From: Portulaca oleracea
Lineage: Eukaryota; Streptophyta; Magnoliopsida; Caryophyllales; Portulacaceae
Length of the DNA: 64,000 nt
Assembly (NCBI GenBank): GCA_029582165.1
Contig: CM055871.1
Location: 3,045,501-3,109,500, forward strand
Direction of reading: 5' to 3'
Positions within the stretch are counted from its first letter, which is position 1, and every line of letters starts with the position of its first letter. The notes under the pieces are model-generated. The model did not search any database and was not told where the DNA came from. It worked only from the letters and a program-made list of their open reading frames with translations. Of this stretch, positions 1 to 9,762 are shown piece by piece. The translations under genes were made by a program, and so were the position numbers.

Positions 1-574
1 TTCACTCACTCCCCCCTGTGCAACACACTGCAACACCGAAACCCACAGTCTCCTGGACACCACCGCTACATGGGATATGGAAGATTAATTTTGATGCAGC
101 AAAAATTAGGGACTGGGGGGACGTGGATAGGGTTTTGTTATCCAGGCTGAAGATGGGACAATGCTTACAGCAGAAAAGAAGCAGGCTCAAGGATTCTCAG
201 GGGTTGAAATCGAGGAAGCCCAAGCATGCCTCTTTGGCTTACAAGCAGCTTGGGATGCGGGTTTTCGAACCATCATAATAGAAGGAGTCTGCCTCACACT
301 AGTTTTACATGGTCAGAACGCCATCGAAATAATCATCGAAGAAATCAAGAAGATAGCAACTAGTTTTACAATTATATCTTGGCACCATATAGGTAGAGCG
401 GGGAATAGAATTGCTCACTCCCTAGCTCATCTTCAACCCTACGAACCGGGTGATCGCGCGGTTTTGGTTGGAGGAAGGGCCCGAGGAATCTATTGCCTTG
501 ACCCTTGATGATATATACCTCTTTATGAATAATAATAATTAGTATGCTCGTTTTGGCGCTTTGTCCTCAAAAAA
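1..574 (+). pseudogene. LINE-type RNase H-like (RVT_3) fragment, frameshifted
   Basis: The left part (about 18-160) encodes WTPPLHGIWKINFDAA, the first strand of a plant LINE RNase H domain. The rest (161-508) is in another frame and ends with WHHIGRAGNRIAHSLAHL, the domain's usual final block. A frame change near 160 separates them, so the copy is dead. A short A run at 566-574 may be the LINE 3' end. The 5' side lies outside the window, so no target duplication can be checked. It is the same domain type as the minus-strand copy at 5802-6269. Confidence 0.7.
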
Positions 575-872
575 ATAGTTCTTCACTAGCTTTGCCTGGT
601 TTAATTTATGCTCAATGAATTAAGGCCCTCTTTTCCTCTAGCGTAAATTATTTATAATATTTTTCTACGTACTTCTGCCAAATTCTACTTTTTTATATTT
701 ACATTTACGTAAATTTACATAACTTTTTTTACTTCTACAACAAATCATTAGCTACCTCTACATGAATTATCCAAGCAAATTCAAATCTACCCAACTTTAT
801 TTGTCAAACTTCTACGTAAGCACCGAAAGAATAAGGCCTAAATAGTAGATGTAATTAAAACCAAAAGTCTAA
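575..872. other. AT-rich intergenic DNA
   Basis: No open frame, RNA gene or clear repeat boundary is visible here. Confidence 0.5.
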
Positions 873-1272
873 GGTCGCGTTTGGTTGAGCTTAAGGAGAA
901 CTTTTCTCAATAGAATTTTAACGAGAAGGGTGATGATACAAGTTTTGGGGAAAGACACAATTTGTATCTACATCTAAAAAGAATTCAATACCGACCTCTA
1001 TCTATTCGAATCTAATTTATCTAGATTTATTCAAATTTATCCGATTTTACTTTACCTAATTTCCAGATACACAAACGAACAATGGAAATTCTCTAAAGTT
1101 TTATGTAATTTATATTAAATATTATTTATTAATATCAGTCACATAATTTATTTGAAATAAAAAAGAATACGGTGATATGATATTTATCTATTTTCACTAC
1201 TTTCTTCACTTTATTTTAACTTAATTTACCACATTTACTTATCTACTTATCTATATCTTAAAGGAACATGAC
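873..1272. mobile_element. MITE-like element, GGTC..GTT termini
   Basis: The left end reads GGTCGCGTTTGGTTGAGCTT and the right end, reverse complemented, begins GGTCATGTTCCTTTAAG, so the ends form an imperfect inverted repeat. The interior is AT-rich and non-coding. The ends resemble those of the elements at 2870-3044 and 28263-28449. No target duplication was identified, so the superfamily is open. Confidence 0.5.
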
Positions 1273-1412
1273 CAAAATTTAACAACTTTTCCCGATTCAT
1301 CCTAGTGTAGTTGTGTCCAATCCATATGATGAATTATTTTTTCCTTGGGGGGGGGTGTTTGGAAATTATGTCACAGAAAAAACAAAAATGAAAAGAAGGG
1401 AGAAAGAGGGAG

Positions 1413-1432
1413 GGAGAGAGAGAGAGAGAGAG
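1413..1432. repeat. (GA)n microsatellite
   Basis: A run of about ten GA units lies inside a longer purine-rich stretch (1388-1436). Confidence 0.85.
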
Positions 1433-1446
1433 GAGGTAGTTAATTA

Positions 1447-1687
1447 GGCCGTGTTCTTTTATGCTGTATTTTGCGGAATGGTGTGGTGAGGTATGGTGGA
1501 ATTGTGGTGGGATATGGTGAAATTGTGGTAGGTTATTGGTATGTGGAGTAGGTGAGGAGAGAGAATGTAAAAAGTAGAGGAGAAAAATGAGGAGAGAGAA
1601 AAGTAATGATTTGTGGTAAAATGTGGTGGGTTGTGGCAAATTGCGGGGAGCTGTGGTACCGCAATTTACCAACCGCAGAAAAGGGCA
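1447..1687. mobile_element. Tourist-like MITE with TTA target duplication
   Basis: The element starts GGCCGTGTTCTTTTATGC and its reverse-complemented right end starts TGCCCTTTTCTGCGG. TTA flanks it on both sides (1444-1446 and 1688-1690), as expected for PIF/Harbinger elements. The interior is rich in GTGG and shares a block (about 1554-1610) with the element at 3840-4126. Frames on either strand here are low-complexity. Confidence 0.55.
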
Positions 1688-1690
1688 TTA

Positions 1691-2869
1691 ACGAAGGTTA
1701 GAAAAAAGGGTAGAAGATAAGATAATGCATATGGGGTGGAGACCGGAGAGAGTGATTGCAAAAGAAGATGACGATACGGATCTTGATTTTGATGGATAAA
1801 TGAACAACAACAATTTTTTTTTTTAATGTGTGGAGTGGAGCCAGGAGAGAAGCATATAAAGAATAGTAAGTGTTAAAAACTGCCGGATTTTCATCATCAA
1901 TCATCAATAAATCAATAATGCATGTCAAGGTTGGGCATATACAATCAAATCATTGTATGGGGGAGGAGTGTGCCCTTTTCAACTGACAACATAACCTACG
2001 CTTTATGTCCCATCCCCCAACTATGCTGCTTCATATTTGCCCACTCCTATCTAATCTTAACCACTTACTATTAATGCTTGCTCTCTAAATGAATTTTTGG
2101 GCTAATTTTACGGAACCATCTCAGCTATAAAGTTAAACTGATGGTTGAATTCCTAGAAATAATTTTTATAGTTGAAGCGTGGAATGCTGCAAAGGTCCCC
2201 TTAACCTTGCGCAACTGAATATGGAGAGTGTTGAGATTCAAAGCTGAGACCTCTTGCTCAGGTCTGATTCTGATACCATGTCGAACCATTTCAACTAAAA
2301 ACTTAAACTAATAGTTATAGGTCCAATGATAGTTTTATATTCTAACATGATACCATGTAGAACCATCTCAACCAAAAGTTTAAGCTAATGGTTGAAGTCT
2401 CAAAAATAGTTTTATATTCTAGCTAATGGTTGAAGTCTCAAAAATAGTTTTATATTCTAACAAATTTAGGGTATTGTTTAACAAATAAAGCTTTTTTTTT
2501 ATCATCTACAAATAAAGCTAGTTTGAATAATAATCTTTAAAAAAGGGGTATATAAATTAAAGGTTAGCTTTAGCTAAATATTACACCCTGCTTCTCTCTT
2601 TATATGTCATTGAGGTTTTTGTTTTAAAAGTTTTGTCGGTTAATATTTTAATTTGTGTATTGATTCATTCTATAAAATTGATGTCATTAGATTTGTAATA
2701 AAATAATATTATTAAAAAGTATAATATTATATTTTTTAATAAAATTTTAAATGAGAAATTATTGATTAAAGATAGGCTTCAAAAAACATAAATTAAAAAA
2801 GAATAAAGGGATTAAAAGGTTGGTTGGATAAGTAAAAAGTTGGTTGGGTAAGTAATTTGGTTAAATTTA
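1691..2869. other. AT-rich intergenic DNA with short internal repeats
   Basis: No gene is seen. The phrase AACCATCTCAACC followed by AAAGTTTAAGCTAATGG recurs in variant form three times between 2118 and 2400, and a 38-bp tandem duplication follows. Confidence 0.5.
2383..2458. repeat. 38-bp perfect tandem duplication
   Basis: Positions 2383-2420 are repeated at 2421-2458. Both units begin AGCTAATGGTTGAAG and end TTTATATTCT. The identity suggests a recent duplication. Confidence 0.85.
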
Positions 2870-3044
2870 GATCATGTTCTTCATAGTGATACGATTAAAA
2901 TAGGTAAAGTAAGGTGGATAAGGAAAGGTATGTATGGTAAGAAAAATCAAATAAAATGACATTGGTTTGAGTGTTTTTTAAGGTTTTAGATAAGGAAATG
3001 AAAAAATATGATAAATCTAACTTATCATTCTAAAAGACATGACC
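2870..3044. mobile_element. Short MITE, GGTCATGTTCTT-type termini
   Basis: The left end GATCATGTTCTTCATAGTGATA pairs with the reverse complement of the right end, GGTCATGTCTTTTAGAATGATA. The element is 175 bp, non-coding and AT-rich. It has the same terminal motif as the copy at 28263-28449. Confidence 0.55.
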
Positions 3045-3839
3045 TCGGACAAATTAAAAAAAATGATAAAAATTAAAGTTTACTCCGGAAAAAAATAAAT
3101 CTTTAACCAATTCATTCGAAAAATAGTGTATTTGAATTTGTTTGGAAGGTAAATTTAATCGACCACACTTACACCCAAATGTCTGAATACCTAAATTTAT
3201 AAATTGAAATTTAAAAAATGAGATCGAAATAATATATATGACAAAAGTATGTTAGATACGACTTCAGCATCCCAGTCGACTTTGTTATCTTAAATTTTTC
3301 ACCTAAAATTTTATAAATTTTAGATGAAAACATAACGTAAGTTTAAATTTTGTCCTAAAAAAACAAATCCTAGGCCTAATTCATTAGTTGTGTAATTGAA
3401 CTTTAGCATGCATTCAAAGATAAAGCTAATTAGCAAATGTTAGAAAAATTGATGTGAGATGACTTGGATATTTAATGGTGCGTTTGGTTCTTTTTTTTAA
3501 AAAAAATTGATTTTTTTTGATTTTTTTTTCTGTCAAAAAATATTTTATAATATTTGATTTACATTTGAAATCATAGGAAATATTATTTAAAATGTTCATA
3601 TAACACATATTTATTTATTTATAAAGTAGTAGATTTTAGGATATTTGGAATGCTTGGTTATAAGTAACTTTCTCTTTCTCAACCCTGCACGAAAAATATG
3701 TTCCCATCAAACACAAAAAATATTACAACCATCGCAAAATTGTCTTATAGTACTTATTTTATAATCAAAGATGAAAAGTTTGACAACTTAAAATTGACCA
3801 ATTAATTTAAACAAAATCTCACACCCACCCACTCTTCAA
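3045..3839. other. AT-rich intergenic DNA
   Basis: No gene is seen. A GGTGCGTTTGGTTC motif at about 3477 followed by T and A runs looks like one end of a decayed MITE without a visible partner. Confidence 0.45.
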
Positions 3840-4126
3840 GACCCTATTTTATTGTGCGGTTGATAAAATATTGAAATGATCCAATGTGGTGAAATTGTGA
3901 AAAATACCGCAAAATATGGAATGATATGGTGAAATTTATGGAAAGTGAGGTTAATGTGGTAAATGAGGAGATAAAATGTGAAAAGTAGAGGAGAAAAATG
4001 AACAGAGAAAAAAGTGAAGAGATATATTGATAATGATTGTGATAAAAGTGTGATATAATATAGTGAAAATGTAGAAGAATATTGAGTGGTATGATGAATT
4101 GTTGTACCGCACCACACGGTACTTTT
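3840..4126. mobile_element. Degenerate relative of the 1447-1687 MITE
   Basis: Shares with 1447-1687 the left-end phrase TGCGGTTG (inverted relative to that copy), the central block GTAGAGGAGAAAAATGA and many GTGGTGAAATTGTGG-like units. Ends are eroded and no target duplication is visible. Frames on the minus strand are low-complexity shadows. Confidence 0.5.
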
Positions 4127-4738
4127 AAAAAAAAAAAAGCGTTAGTAGTAGGGAAAGTTGATTTACGAAAGGCCTGCCAAGATGGCATTCATAAGATTGA
4201 AGATAGCCAAGAGGCCAAGATAGGGATTCAAAAGTGCTTTTACTAACTTTACTGACACAGTGATGGTGTGTGATAGATAGCACAACTGACATCGGAAGGA
4301 AGAAGCTAATAAGGTGTGTAGTGTACAACTGGACATGGCATCATTTGACAGTTCGTTGAATCTGAAAATCTGCCCTCTTATCCACACTCTATCCACTTAT
4401 CCATCTACACGCATCTATCTTCTTCAATTAACAATAAATAAATGGACGTGGCTTTATTCTTCTTTGTCCTCTCCTTCAACCCTTTTGGGCTGGGCAAAGA
4501 GCTTGGACCGTATATTCTGTCCAAGATCAGTTCCAGCCTTGGATAACAGGCTTGACCAAAAAGTTGCATGTAAATAGCAATGAAACCATTTTGTTGTAGC
4601 AATCCCGCAAAGGTAATTAATGATGTTGAAGCTTCATCATTTGGCATGGGGTATTGTGAAATAATGGAAAGTCATTCAACCAAAAAGCCTAGGCAGGAGG
4701 TTGATGCACTTACCATTATAAACACCACAATATGGGTG
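4127..4738. other. Unassigned intergenic DNA
   Basis: Short open frames exist on both strands (for example minus 4405-4647), but none shows a recognisable motif. Minus-strand sequence near 4700-4760 contains GTCCCACATCGG, common near LTR termini of plant retrotransposons, so part may be retroelement debris. Confidence 0.35.
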
Positions 4739-5157
4739 TCAAAGGCCGATGTGGGACAACTCAACAGGTATATATTTCTCATTAACAAATTCGAGTTTTG
4801 TTCTTGATAATAGAGCAATATCCATAGATTTGCGCCAAGTTCCATAATTCTTTCCATTCAACCGATTATTGACAAGAATGTTGCTTGGATTATTTAAGGG
4901 ATGAAACAAAAGCACATGGTATGGACCAATTTCTGGAATCATCATTGTTCAACAAGGAATTGGCAATAAGAACAATCTTCATTAGATTTGCACCACGTTT
5001 CGTAATTTTGTCCATTCAGCTGACTGTTGACAAGAATTCTGTTTGGATTGTTTGAGCAACGGAGGAAAAGAACATGATATGGACCAATTTTTGGAATGAT
5101 CATTGTTTCAAAGAGGAATTGATTGAAGCAATTTCTAGAATAGAAAGGGGAAAACAC
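4739..5157 (-). pseudogene. Ty1/copia gag N-terminus, two tandem decayed copies
   Basis: Two adjacent minus-strand frames encode the same gag start. The one at 4739-4945 contains GPYHVLLFHPLNNPSNILVN and LNGKNYGTW. The one at 4942-5157 contains GPYHVLFLRCSNNPNRILVN and LNGQNYETW. This is the N-terminal block of copia gag proteins of the Ale/Retrofit type. Nothing of pol follows. A primer-binding site and LTR remnant lie upstream on the minus strand (5195-5370). The duplicated start suggests a tandem duplication after insertion. Confidence 0.7.
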
Positions 5158-5194
5158 TGAAATGAATTAGCGAATCAATTAGCAAGATTGTTAT

Positions 5195-5206
5195 GCTCTA
5201 ATACCA
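5195..5206 (-). other. Decayed primer binding site (initiator Met tRNA type)
   Basis: On the minus strand TGGTATTAGAGC matches the usual copia primer site TGGTATCAGAGC except for one base. It directly follows the LTR-like sequence that ends at 5207. Confidence 0.65.
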
Positions 5207-5370
5207 TGTTGATTTCCAATCAACTTTAGGACTTGAATCAAATGCAAATAGAGAGAGAATGTGATAGTAGTATTTTATTCAAAAGAGAATGAATGAATAT
5301 TTTACAAGTTACGTGATACATACAAATACAAGATGAAAGTGACATAATCAAAATTTTGTTAGGATGGGCA
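5207..5370 (-). repeat. Copia 5' LTR remnant
   Basis: Reading the minus strand, about 164 bp from TGCCCATCC to AAATCAACA directly precedes the primer site. It holds GAATAAAATACTACTATCAC and CTCTCTC runs typical of short copia LTRs. The outer limit is inferred from TG...CA only, and no partner LTR is seen. Confidence 0.5.
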
Positions 5371-5661
5371 ATAAGAAGTTATTTCTTGAATTGTAATGTG
5401 TGATGGTTTATCAAGGCTCCCTATACTGAGCTTGTTAAGGTTGCTAAAGTGATGAAACCTTTTGACAAATATGTCAAGATCAGATTGGAGAGGACAAATG
5501 AACACCACATAGACGTTCGATTGAAAAGGGTTGTTGAAGATGAGAAAGAAGAAAAGATCGAAATAGGGGGTGTGCTTGAGCTGCCATACCCTGTTAATGT
5601 TTGTCAATGTCTTTGTTGCGATAGTCTTTGGTCAGACTGAGACTGATAGTTTGATATCATT
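5371..5661. other. Unassigned DNA with a short plus-strand frame
   Basis: A 63-codon plus frame at 5449-5640 is rich in Lys and Glu, but it has no recognised motif and no visible splice partners. I do not call it a gene. Confidence 0.35.
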
Positions 5662-6286
5662 ACTCTGAAATTAGATACTTTTTTTTTTTTAAACTCGGGT
5701 AAACAAGAACAAACAAGAACTTAGGGGACCCTTCTATCAAGGCATCTCCCCAAGTTATCAGCATGAATAATAAAAGAAAAATCCGTCGCGGGGCTACATA
5801 TCTAAAGACCGGCAGAGCGTAACGAATGACCCAGGTTAGCCATCCAATCTGCCGCTGAGTTTGTTTCTCGATATATGTGATGAATAGTATAATCTTCCAA
5901 CTGCCTGAATAAGTGTTTGATATCTCTGATAATCATATCAATATGCCAAGGTGTGTGGATGGTCCCTTGAATAGCCTGAATGAACATAAGACTATCACCT
6001 TCAATCTGAATTCTTGAAAAACCTTTCAAGATAGCTTGTTGAAGACCAAAAGGGAGAGCCAAGGCTTCTGTCAATAAGATGGAATTTGAATTAACTGGCA
6101 TAGCACCAACTTTTCGAATACGACCATGGTGATCACGAATGACGAATCCTACTGCTGAACCTTGATGGTTTAGGGAGCCATCAAAGTTCAACTTCACCCA
6201 ACCAAAGCGCGGCTGTTTCCACCTTTCACGGGCAATATTTCGACGACGCTGCACCATCAATGTTTCCACTCTGAAATTAGATACTT
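5662..6286 (-). mobile_element. 5'-truncated LINE insertion with 19-bp target duplication
   Basis: The 19-bp sequence ACTCTGAAATTAGATACTT occurs at 5662-5680 and again at 6268-6286. Between them is 587 bp starting with a T run (5681-5690), the poly-A tail of a minus-strand insert. The insert holds only the terminal RNase H-like domain and a roughly 110-base 3' UTR. This is the signature of target-primed reverse transcription with 5' truncation. The perfect duplication suggests a fairly young insertion. Confidence 0.92.
5802..6269 (-). pseudogene. LINE RNase H-like domain (RVT_3 type), truncated
   Basis: A 155-codon open frame encodes a near-complete plant LINE RNase H-like domain. WVKLNFDGSLN carries the first Asp, ALALPFGLQQA follows, IQIEGDSL carries a further Asp, and the end is HIYRETNSAADWMANLG. 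The reverse transcriptase and endonuclease that would precede it are missing because the insertion is 5'-truncated. The frame starts at the truncation point, so its first Met is accidental. Unlike the copy at 1-574 it has no frameshift, which fits a younger age. Confidence 0.85.
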
Positions 6287-6647
6287 AACATATATAGTAG
6301 GGTAGCTTTTGAGATGCGACGTATAGAATCACAAATATTGTGTCTATTGATGGAGTTGAACATATTATAATTATTGACTTTGTTCAATTTTTAAAATTTT
6401 TTTTTTCTTTATGAAAACTGTTGAAATCTTGAGGCTTGAGTTTAACCTTTATAGTCATTAGCTACCTTATATTTGTCAAAAGTCACCAATACAACAGTTT
6501 CACAATAAGTCTAAGATTAGGCGCTCTTATATAAAAGCTACAACTTTATTTACTTTTGTTTTCACTTAACAATTATGAAAATGATATGGGTATCAGGGTA
6601 AGTCATTTTTTAAGTATCTTAATTGCCTTATCATTAAACTATATTAT
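6287..6647. other. AT-rich intergenic DNA
   Basis: No gene or repeat end recognised between the LINE insertion and the dispersed repeat that starts at 6648. Confidence 0.45.
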
Positions 6648-6945
6648 AATATATTAAGTTGAAATAAAATGATATGATTGAATTCCATAACTATAATATT
6701 ACATATAAATTGCATAAAGTTATACTTTTATCCATTATTTGTTTATATTTTCAAAAAACACTTAAAATAAGCTTAATGAACGGGGTTGATTCCATTAGGA
6801 TATAATTTCTCCTCATTAACATAACAAACGCAGCCAAAACTTTTTATAATTGATAATTAATGTTTACTATTAAACAAACTGGTGTAAGAAATCAATAAAA
6901 AAATTTAATTTGGAGAGGGATAAGACAAAGTGTCTTAAGGTAAAA
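6648..6945 (+). repeat. Diverged direct repeat, copy 1
   Basis: Matches 8438-8735 along its length. Shared phrases include AAATGATATGATTGAATT, TATACTTTTATCCATTATT, AAGCTTAATG and TTTTTATAATTGATAATTA. The copies are in the same orientation, about 1.8 kb apart, with many substitutions and small indels. Copy 2 lies within the intron of the small secreted-protein gene. Confidence 0.75.
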
Positions 6946-7190
6946 GATTCATATCATTACCCCTAAAAATTATTTGATCTTACCAAGCCATGATAATATG
7001 GATAAAACCTTAGAAAAAAAAGGCAATTTCTAATATTTCTTTTTTTTTTTGGTTCGAAAAGAATAGAAGACTAGACTTTCGAAAACTTGTTTATTGATGA
7101 TCATATGAAGATCTGGCCATATATGATACATACACATATGTAGTTATCCATCCCAATACAAATACCATGTATCAAGTAGAGTAATCAAAC

Positions 7191-7745
7191 GGGTTATTTG
7201 TATTTTTGACCCCGGAGTGTAAGGGTATTTATTTTTTGATCCCACGGTTTTTATTGTTTATTTTTTGGACCCTAAAGTTTATGGGTTGAATAAAAAATGA
7301 CCTTAAATTTTGTAGGTTGAAAAAAGGCCCGTGTACTATTTTACTTTTTCTTCCTATGTTTGAATTTATCTCTCGATTAGCGTCAAACTTCAGTACTAAG
7401 GTTAAAACTAATATTAAAGTTGTAATACACCTCTCTTATTCATGTCGGAACTACTTAGACTCATGATACTTTAGTGTCTAATTAGTTGCGACATGAATAA
7501 GAGAGGTGTATTATAGCTTCAATATTAGTTTTAACCTTACTCCTAAAGTTTGACGCTAATTGGGAGATAAATTCAAACATGAGAAGAAAAAGAAAAACAA
7601 TACATGAGCTTTTTTTTCAACCTACAAACTTTAAAGTCCATTTTTATTCAACCCATAAACTTTAAGGTCCAAAAATAAACAATGAAAACCATGGGACCAG
7701 AAAATAAATACCCTTATACTTCGGGGTTCAAAATGCAAAAAACCC
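7191..7745. mobile_element. Mutator-like foldback MITE with 10-bp target duplication
   Basis: The direct repeat GTAATCAAAC lies at 7181-7190 and 7746-7755. The 555-bp element is almost wholly two inverted arms of about 255 bp. The left end GGGTTATTTGTATTTTTGAC pairs with the right end, which reverse complemented reads GGGTTTTTTGCATTTTGAAC. A 10-bp duplication with long arms fits the Mutator superfamily (9-11 bp). There is no transposase, so it is non-autonomous. A transcript would fold into a long hairpin. Confidence 0.88.
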
Positions 7746-7816
7746 GTAATCAAACCAGTTTAACCATATTACATAGGTGACAAAGGAAGCAAATATATGT
7801 ATGTTGTTGGGATATA

Positions 7817-8980
7817 TCAAGGAAACGTAGGAACTTCATAGCAGCAGGTCATGTTTACGCAACACACAGTGCATGGGGCGTCACAGTCGTTTGAATCCAT
7901 GCATGGTCCCCACCCACACCCATGGATTTGATACGGCGGTGCTTCTGTTGGTGGTGGCGGCGGTGGTGGTGGAGGGGGCGGTGCATATTTCTTAGGCTTA
8001 GCTTCCACGGCAAATGGGGCGACATCTGCAAATATGTACAAACAAAGGTTTTTTTTTTAAAACTTTTAACAATTGTTTGAGGATAAAATCATTCATGAAC
8101 CTTCAGTTATCCGTTTAAGTTTTTGATTGGGATGGTTCTTGCACAGTAATCCCTCTGTTCTTTATTAATGGTTGCTTCTATTCGGACCATTCGGTCATTA
8201 ATGTCCTTGTTAATTTGGCTGATAATTTAAAGCATATTTATCAAAATATTACAATATTTTAATGGCACTTCCATACAATAATAGAATATTGTATGTGTCA
8301 AGAAATTAATGGTAAAAGGACGATAGTCAAGAAATTAAAATGAAATTATACTTTTATCCATTATTTTTTTAAAAAAAAATATAGTAATCTAAATTGCATA
8401 AAATGAAATTATAGTTATTATAGTAAAATGAAATCTAAGTTATTATATATTAAAATAAAATTAAATGATATGATTGAATTTTATAGCTATAATATTATTT
8501 ATAAATTGCATAAAATTATACTTTTATCCATTATTTTTTATATTTTTTTTAAAAAAAAAGCTTAAATAAGCTTAATGGAAGAGTGATTCGATTAGGGTAT
8601 CATTTGTTTTCATTGATGCAATCTACACATCCGAAGCTTTTTATAATTGATAATTAGTATTTACTATTAAAAGATAGTGTCAAAAATCATAAGAAGTACT
8701 AATCTGGTGAAAGTTAAGACATATAAAGACTATATTTCGCTGTTTGGTTGTATCATTTTTTTTTTAAAGTGATTGTTAGCTGTTTTTTTGCTGTCTGTCT
8801 TTGAACTTGTAAGCCTATTGGCTCTCAATAATCGGAAAAAAAAAATGAAATGGATAGAGTAACTAGTAAACTAGAGAAAGAGGGACAAAAAGAGTGAGAA
8901 AACTTACACAAGACAGAAGTAGCCACTAGGACAACTACAAAAGCTAGCTTGAGCTTCACAGAAGCTCTCTTGATCTCCAT
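7817..8980 (-). CDS. Small secreted Pro-rich, Cys-rich protein (two exons)
   Basis: Exon 1 is 8980-8908, with ATG at 8980-8978 and donor GTAAGT. Exon 2 is 8025-7817, after acceptor TTTGCAG. The intron is 882 bp and phase 1, and the join is in frame. The 93-residue product starts MEIKRASVKLKLAFVVVLVA, a signal peptide, probably cleaved after AVEA. A KPKKY stretch and a run of eleven Pro follow. The C-terminal domain begins PPYQIHGCGWGPC and holds eight Cys spaced C-x4-C-x5-C-x3-C-x2-CC-x4-CC. I do not recognise the family. The Cys pattern suggests a disulfide-bonded apoplastic peptide, which is inference. A paralogue starts at 62989. The intron contains copy 2 of a diverged direct repeat (8438-8735), and the upstream region contains a tandem duplication (9055-9130). 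Confidence 0.85.
8438..8735 (+). repeat. Diverged direct repeat, copy 2 (inside an intron)
   Basis: Counterpart of 6648-6945. It lies inside the 882-bp intron of the small secreted-protein gene. Either both are copies of an AT-rich element, or the gene region was once duplicated and the other copy lost its exons. Confidence 0.7.
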
Positions 8981-9042
8981 GATTAATGAAATGATGTCAC
9001 AATTAAGTTAAAACTGGACTTGGCAAATCTTGAGCCCCCTAT

Positions 9043-9053
9043 GCACCTATTTA
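9043..9053 (-). promoter_or_regulatory. Possible TATA element of the small secreted-protein gene
   Basis: On the minus strand CAATAAATAGG lies about 65-75 bases upstream of the ATG at 8980. Position and composition fit a plant TATA box, but it is not a perfect consensus. Confidence 0.4.
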
Positions 9054-9054
9054 T

Positions 9055-9130
9055 TGACACCCAGGAGTACTATAATTAATTTTAAAGTCAACTGACACCC
9101 AGGAGTACTATAATTAATTTTAAAGTCAAC
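9055..9130. repeat. 38-bp tandem duplication in the 5' flank of the small gene
   Basis: Positions 9055-9092 are repeated exactly at 9093-9130. The unit begins TGACACCCAGGAGTACTATA and contains AATTAATT. A partial third copy (ACCCAGGA) follows at 9131. It lies just upstream of the TATA-like element. Confidence 0.88.
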
Positions 9131-9410
9131 ACCCAGGAATTGATTATGGAAATCCAATCTCTGTTTATTAGTAAACAATTCCTCCACTATGCACAGCTCA
9201 TACAGTGTTGGTGTCAGCTATGACGCAGCCAAATTCCTTGATGGCCAATCATATGGTCGACAACGTTGTACTTTCATTAAGTTAATAGGGGATTAGTCCT
9301 CTGAAAATGCGGAGATTAGCAATCAGTTTCCATTTAAATATGAAATTAAGTTCTTTGGATGAGGAACTGATGAAAGCTACGTACAGATAGATGTAAAACT
9401 TCTGACACTT

Positions 9411-9762
9411 TGTTCTATTTGGCAAGACGGTGATAGCTATTGGTACATTTCTTGATTCGATAATGATGATTGTTGTTGGTATTTGTATTGGTGATTGTAT
9501 CAGACATTTGGATTATTTGTTTGGAAAAGTTGTGGTTGATAAAGTTAACTGATTCTAAAAAAATTTTTGCTAAAATTCCATTTATACCCTTTATCACTAA
9601 TATGATAAAGTTAGCTGTTTGGATGGCATATGGTGTAAATTTAGACAACTTTTGGACAAAATGATCTTTTCCACAATCAGCCATTTACAATTTCTATTTC
9701 ACCTCTAATAAAATGAACTTTCTGATAGGTGATGAATAGAACATTTTTACCAAACAGGGCCT
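9411..9762. mobile_element. MITE-like element with TTTGG-type ends
   Basis: The left end TGTTCTATTTGGCAAG resembles the reverse complement of the right end, AAGGCCCTGTTTGGTAA. The interior is non-coding. Ends of this kind (CTGTTTGG) are common in plant PIF/Harbinger and hAT MITEs. The target duplication is not certain. Confidence 0.45.

Noticed and set aside
5449..5640. 63-codon plus-strand frame
   Set aside because: No motif, no splice partners and a short frame in repeat-rich DNA.
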